From NCBI GenBank assembly GCA_007122875.1, contig SKSS01000080.1:1-37241 (forward strand): DNA of 37,241 nucleotides, in the 5' to 3' direction. How positions within the stretch are numbered: position 1 is the stretch's first letter; each line of letters starts with the position of its first letter. The translations under genes were made by a program, and so were the position numbers. The DNA is from Salinarchaeum sp. (GTDB lineage: Archaea > Halobacteriota > Halobacteria > Halobacteriales > QS-1-68-20). The notes under the pieces are model-generated. The model ran no database searches, had not been told where the DNA came from, and worked only from the letters and a program-made list of their open reading frames with translations. Shown piece by piece: positions 37,017-37,241 of this stretch.

Positions 37017-37241
37017 TCACAGCAGCGAGCGGATATACTGTCCGACGTGGTCGTCCATCCGGCGCTTGTAGCCCGCCTGCCGAGCCAGCCGATCGAGTTC
37101 CCGAGAGACGAGGCTGCCGTACTGGACGGCCTTCTTGTCCCTGAACGCGACGGGATCCGGGAGCCGCCCGCGGGCAGCCAACCGAAGCGCGACCTTCCGA
37201 TCGCCGCGCTCGGAGACGAGGAGGTCCGACCGTAGCCGAAG
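37017..37241 (-). CDS. Asparagine synthase-related protein, C-terminal fragment (cut by window edge)
   Basis: Reverse strand reads LRLRSDLLVSERGDRKVALRLAARGRLPDPVAFRDKKAVQYGSLVSRELDRLARQAGYKRRMDDHVGQYIRSLL*; FRxKKAxQYGS is typical of AsnB-like C-termini. Confidence 0.65.
   Translation of the reverse strand, partial: LRLRSDLLVSERGDRKVALRLAARGRLPDPVAFRDKKAVQYGSLVSRELDRLARQAGYKRRMDDHVGQYIRSLL

Overview
The window is a high-GC haloarchaeal chromosomal segment. It shows acidic proteomes, leaderless-type TATA promoters, ATGA gene overlaps and a PGF-CTERM-like surface protein. It carries about 32 credible CDSs, two of them cut by the window edges, and one tRNA-Glu(CTC).

Most of it is recognisable core or metabolic content: MFS transporters, MobA, YqeC, a tandem UspA protein, a saccharopine-dehydrogenase-like reductase, a TIGR00300 LOR/SDH-type protein, a TPP enzyme, a methyltransferase, an aminotransferase, two CrcB proteins, DeoC, SOD, ArgS, MsrA and a Bat/HTH_10 regulator.

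The parts most worth a second look are:
(i) a two-gene AddAB-like helicase-nuclease module (16151-21675) beside a tRNA-Glu gene. A 21-nt tRNA 3'-end copy and a 14-15 bp palindrome lie between them, which looks like an integration scar.
(ii) a perfect 29-bp tandem repeat (13037-13169) whose units each encode a 10-codon mini-ORF that ends in ATGA overlap with the next start.
(iii) an RND/MMPL transporter - TrmB regulator - secreted surface protein operon. The transporter has a duplicated 60-aa module between long coiled coils, and is preceded by a palindromic operator candidate and a 14-codon leader ORF ending on the transporter ATG.
(iv) a protoglobin chemotaxis-type sensor whose MCP hairpin tip has lost the canonical motif.

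All homology calls come from reading motifs in the translations; no database search was run.
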